Assembly: GCA_964479595.1 (NCBI GenBank)
Contig: CAYZMU010000043.1
Span: forward strand, 1 to 8,901
Direction: 5' to 3'
Source: Firm-04 sp964479595
GTDB taxonomy: Bacteria > Bacillota > Clostridia > Oscillospirales > Ruminococcaceae
Length of the DNA: 8,901 bases
The position numbers were made by a program, and so were the translations under genes. Shown here in pieces: positions 6,478 through 8,901 of the stretch (positions are counted from its first letter, which is position 1; each line of letters begins with the position of its first letter). The notes beneath the pieces were generated by a model. It worked only from the letters and a program-made list of their open reading frames with translations. It searched no databases and was not told the DNA's origin.

Positions 6478-7602
6478 TCAGATGACCGCGCCTTTTCCGA
6501 TAAACAGCGGATATCCCGCCGAACCCGTCAGCTGGCGCTCGTCGGCGATGGTGACATTCTTGTCGGTGATGACATTGCGAATCGAGCAGCGCTCGCCGAT
6601 CACCGTTTCCTGCGTAATGACGCTGTCGCGCACGACCGAGCCCTTGCCCACGCGCACGCCGCGGAACAGCACGCTGTTTTCAACCTTGCCTTCAATGACG
6701 CAGCCGTCCGCTATCAGCGCGTTCTTCACCTTCGAATCCAGCCCGAAATGCACCGGCGCCTTGTCCTTGGTCTTGGTGAAGATGGGGCGCGAGCTTACAA
6801 ACAGCGCGTCGCGCTTGCCCGTGTCGAGCAGGTCCAGGTTGGCGGCGAAATAGCTCGCCAGCGAGTCGATTCTCGAATAATACCCCTCGTGTTCATACGC
6901 CAGAATCTTATACCCCGCCGCGCGGTCGAGCAGCACGTCCCTGCGCAGGCTGCATTTGCCCCGGCTCATGGCCTCCTTGACGACATCCCTGAGGAAATCC
7001 TTGCTCATGATGTACATGTCAAGCCCCAGATTGCACGCGCCGGTCATGGGCGGGTCAATCATCACATCGTTTACAAAGCCGTCCCCGCCGATGCCGAAGA
7101 TCGTCGCGGAGCCCTGCGCGTTCTGGTCGTGATAGCCCTTGGCGTAAATCGCCGTGATATCCGCGCCCGACTGCGCGTGCGCGTCCACTGCCGCGCGGTA
7201 GTCAATGTTCGTGACCACGTTGCAGTCCGTCAGCACCACATAGCCCGCGTTGGCGTGTTCCACAAAGCTCCAGATATTGCCCAGCGCGTCGAGCTTGCCG
7301 TTATAGACCGTGGAGGACGACAGGCTGTACGGCGGCAGCAGGTGCAGACCGCCCTTCTTGCGCGCCAGATCCCATTCTCTGCCCGAGCCCACGTGGTCGA
7401 GCAGCGAGCCGTAGTTGCTCTTGGTGATGACGCCGACCTGCGAAATCCCGGAATTGACAAAGTTGGAAAGCGGAAAGTCAATGAGGCGGTAGCGCCCTCC
7501 GAACGGCACGGAACCCATCGTGCGCAGCTTGGTGAGATCGAAAATCACGTCATCGTGGACGCTGGCGAAAATCAGCCCCAGAATGTTCTTGTTGGTTCCC
7601 AT
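6478..7602 (-). CDS. glgD: GlgD, non-catalytic ADP-glucose pyrophosphorylase paralogue (partner subunit of GlgC)
   Basis: Homologue of GlgC (374 residues) that shares the fold but lacks the active site. It keeps SVPFGGRYRLIDFPLSN (31-47), which aligns residue for residue with GlgC, but the nucleotide loop GGQGSRL of GlgC (14-20) is SVHDDVI here. The AKP lysine (Lys29 in GlgC) is Met29, the GGDH catalytic segment reads TDCN (125-128), and the glucose-1-phosphate EKP lysine is lost (DPP at 183-185). The C-terminal part (about 285-374) has the hexapeptide pattern of a left-handed beta helix. In Geobacillus, GlgD is known to associate with GlgC and raise its activity while being inactive alone; the same role is inferred here. 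The ATG has AAGGAGGG about 9 bases upstream and lies 27 bases after glgC. It is an ordinary family member, not a decaying glgC: the frame is intact and the length normal. Confidence 0.95.
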   Translation of the reverse strand: MGTNKNILGLIFASVHDDVIFDLTKLRTMGSVPFGGRYRLIDFPLSNFVNSGISQVGVITKSNYGSLLDHVGSGREWDLARKKGGLHLLPPYSLSSSTVYNGKLDALGNIWSFVEHANAGYVVLTDCNVVTNIDYRAAVDAHAQSGADITAIYAKGYHDQNAQGSATIFGIGGDGFVNDVMIDPPMTGACNLGLDMYIMSKDFLRDVVKEAMSRGKCSLRRDVLLDRAAGYKILAYEHEGYYSRIDSLASYFAANLDLLDTGKRDALFVSSRPIFTKTKDKAPVHFGLDSKVKNALIADGCVIEGKVENSVLFRGVRVGKGSVVRDSVITQETVIGERCSIRNVITDKNVTIADERQLTGSAGYPLFIGKGAVI

Positions 7603-7629
7603 TGCGTGTACCCTCCTTGCCGTTTGTAT

Positions 7630-8835
7630 TCAGATGGATTCCGAAAGAATCTGCTTGGGCTCGACTGCCTTGCCCTGCGAGACCGTAATTCTGTGCCCCG
7701 TCACGGCAATGCCCCAGTCGTCGCGGTTGTCCACATATTCCTCCGGGCTGCGCCCGATATGCGCGCCCGCTTCCACGACGCAGTCTTCCCCGACAATCGC
7801 GTATTCCACCACGGCGCCGGCCTTGATGACCGTGCCGGGCATTACGATGCTGTACTTGACCGTCGCGCCCGCTTCCACCGTCACGCCGCCGAAAATCACC
7901 GAGAAATCCACGTTCCCGCAGATGACCGAACCCTCTGTAATCATCGAGTTCTCCACCTGCGCGTCAGGCCCTATGTACTGCGGAGGGAGGTTGTTGTGCC
8001 GCGAATAAATCCGCCATGTCTTGTCGTAGAGATCCAGCGGCTCGCTCGGCGCGAGGAGATCCATGTTGGCGTCCCAGAGCGAATCGAGCGTCCCCACATC
8101 CTTCCAGTACCCCTCAAAGGTGTACGCGAACAGGTTCTCGCCGTTTCGCAGCATGGAGGGAATGATGTCCTTGCCGAAGTCTTTCGAGCCCGTGTTGGCG
8201 TTCTCGTTCTCAATCAGGTACTTCTTGAGCTTGCTCCACGTGAACACGTAAATGCCCATGGACGCCAGCGTGGACTTGGGTTCTTTCGGCTTCTCCTCAA
8301 AGTCCACCACCCGCATCTCTTCGTCGCAGGTCATAATCCCCATGCGCGACGCCTCGGATTTCGGCACGTCCAGCACCGCGATGGTCAGGTCCGCGCCCTT
8401 CTCCTTGTGGAACGCCACCATCTTTGAGTAGTTCATCTTGTAGATGTGGTCGCCCCCGAGTACCACCACGTATTCCGGGTCGTAGCGCTCAATGAAGCTG
8501 ATGTTCTGATAGATGGCGTTCGCCGTGCCCTCGTACCACGACGCCCCGGAGTGGCTCTCGTACGGCGGCAGAACGTGTACCCCGCCGTTCATTCTGTCCA
8601 GATCCCACGGCTCGCCGTTGCCGATGTACTCGTTGAGCACCAGCGGCTGGTACTGCGTCAGTACCCCCACCGTGTCAATCCCCGAATTCGTGCAGTTGGA
8701 GAGCGGAAAATCAATCAGCCTGTACTTCCCGCCAAACGGTACAGCGGGCTTCGCCATATCGTGCGTCAGCGCGTACAGCCTGCTTCCCTGCCCTCCGGCG
8801 AGCAGCATTGCCACTACTTCCTTCTTCGTGTTCAT
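7630..8835 (-). CDS. glgC: Glucose-1-phosphate adenylyltransferase (ADP-glucose pyrophosphorylase, catalytic subunit)
   Basis: Makes ADP-glucose and pyrophosphate from ATP and glucose-1-phosphate, the committed step of bacterial glycogen synthesis, in the cytosol. At 401 residues it is close to the usual 380-430. The nucleotidyltransferase domain (about 6-265) shows LAGGQGSRL (12-20), AKPAVPFGGKYRLIDFPLSN (28-47), GTANAI (103-108), GGDHIYKMNY with catalytic D129, FEEKP with glucose-1-phosphate-binding K182, and GYWKDVGT (242-249). The C-terminal region (about 285-385) has left-handed beta-helix hexapeptide repeats such as VICGNVDFSVIFGGV. The ATG is preceded by AAGGAGGG with 7 bases of spacing. 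It is first in glgC-glgD-glgA. The enzyme is usually allosteric and the effector cannot be read from sequence; pairing with GlgD suggests a heteromeric enzyme. Confidence 0.98.
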   Translation of the reverse strand: MNTKKEVVAMLLAGGQGSRLYALTHDMAKPAVPFGGKYRLIDFPLSNCTNSGIDTVGVLTQYQPLVLNEYIGNGEPWDLDRMNGGVHVLPPYESHSGASWYEGTANAIYQNISFIERYDPEYVVVLGGDHIYKMNYSKMVAFHKEKGADLTIAVLDVPKSEASRMGIMTCDEEMRVVDFEEKPKEPKSTLASMGIYVFTWSKLKKYLIENENANTGSKDFGKDIIPSMLRNGENLFAYTFEGYWKDVGTLDSLWDANMDLLAPSEPLDLYDKTWRIYSRHNNLPPQYIGPDAQVENSMITEGSVICGNVDFSVIFGGVTVEAGATVKYSIVMPGTVIKAGAVVEYAIVGEDCVVEAGAHIGRSPEEYVDNRDDWGIAVTGHRITVSQGKAVEPKQILSESI

Positions 8836-8901
8836 CAGTTTACCCTCCTTCTTTTTATTTCCGACTTTTTGTCGCCCGTTTTTTGTTATCGGGGGAATTT
8901 A
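8836..8901 (-). promoter_or_regulatory. Leader of the glg operon with strong ribosome binding site
   Basis: The ribosome binding site AAGGAGGG is at 8850-8843, 7 bases before the glgC ATG. The rest is A/T-rich compared with the coding DNA. A tiny dyad CGAC-AAAAA-GTCG lies in it. I see no convincing -35/-10 pair in these 66 bases, so the promoter probably lies beyond the right edge or glgC is preceded by another operon gene there. Confidence 0.6.

Noticed and set aside
6478..7602. glgD as a degraded duplicate of glgC
   Set aside because: Full-length open frame, good ribosome binding site and the usual glgC-glgD-glgA order show a genuine glgD.
6442..8427. Plus-strand reading frame of 661 codons opposite glgD and glgC, and similar long plus-strand frames at 1227-2285, 3800-5080 and 5769-6485
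   Set aside because: They are antisense to genes with unmistakable family motifs, are rich in Arg, His, Ala and Val without domains, and arise because GC-rich third positions remove stop codons on the opposite strand.
8856..8875. Small dyad CGAC-AAAAA-GTCG upstream of glgC as a terminator or operator
   Set aside because: Only a four-base stem with no T run after it; too weak to call.

Overview
The window is GC-rich (by eye around 60%, with G or C at most third codon positions) and looks like a draft or metagenome-assembled contig of a high-GC Clostridia-type Firmicute, for example an Oscillospiraceae/Ruminococcaceae relative. Four things point there: a paired glgC and glgD (GlgD is typical of Firmicutes), strong AGGAGG-type ribosome binding sites, a NifU-like/GGGtGRT gene pair of the kind found in anaerobic Clostridia, and an OmpR-type two-component pair of clostridial style. 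The exact lineage cannot be read from the sequence. A run of exactly 100 N (4870-4969) is a scaffold join of unknown true length. All genes recognised lie on the minus strand, so they are described here in transcription order, from right to left.

(1) 8901-4970: glycogen synthesis operon glgC-glgD-glgA, with 27-28 base intergenic gaps, each carrying a good ribosome binding site. GlgC makes ADP-glucose, GlgD is its non-catalytic paralogue and presumed partner subunit, and GlgA polymerises ADP-glucose into alpha-1,4-glucan. GlgA has Ala at the position of the usual substrate-binding Lys of the KTGGL motif. No branching enzyme or phosphorylase is visible; they may lie in the gap or outside the window.

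(2) 4869-3062: a two-gene unit, a NifU-like Fe-S scaffold protein followed by a GGGtGRT-family protein of unknown function, closed by a strong intrinsic terminator. Its promoter is lost in or before the N gap. This conserved but uncharacterised pair is the best candidate for undescribed biology in the window.

(3) 3040-1: a two-component system with a near-consensus sigma-A promoter (TTGAAA, 17 bases, TATAAT), an OmpR/PhoB-family response regulator, and a large six-helix sensor histidine kinase cut by the left window edge just before its end. The kinase has no ATG, GTG or TTG at a plausible position. Its best start is a CTG behind an AAGGGGG ribosome binding site, in the same reading frame as the regulator and separated from it by one TGA stop. 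A direct repeat with 11-base spacing sits between the -35 and -10 boxes and could be a site for autoregulation.

No tRNA, rRNA, CRISPR array or insertion sequence was seen. The many long plus-strand reading frames are antisense shadows caused by the base composition.
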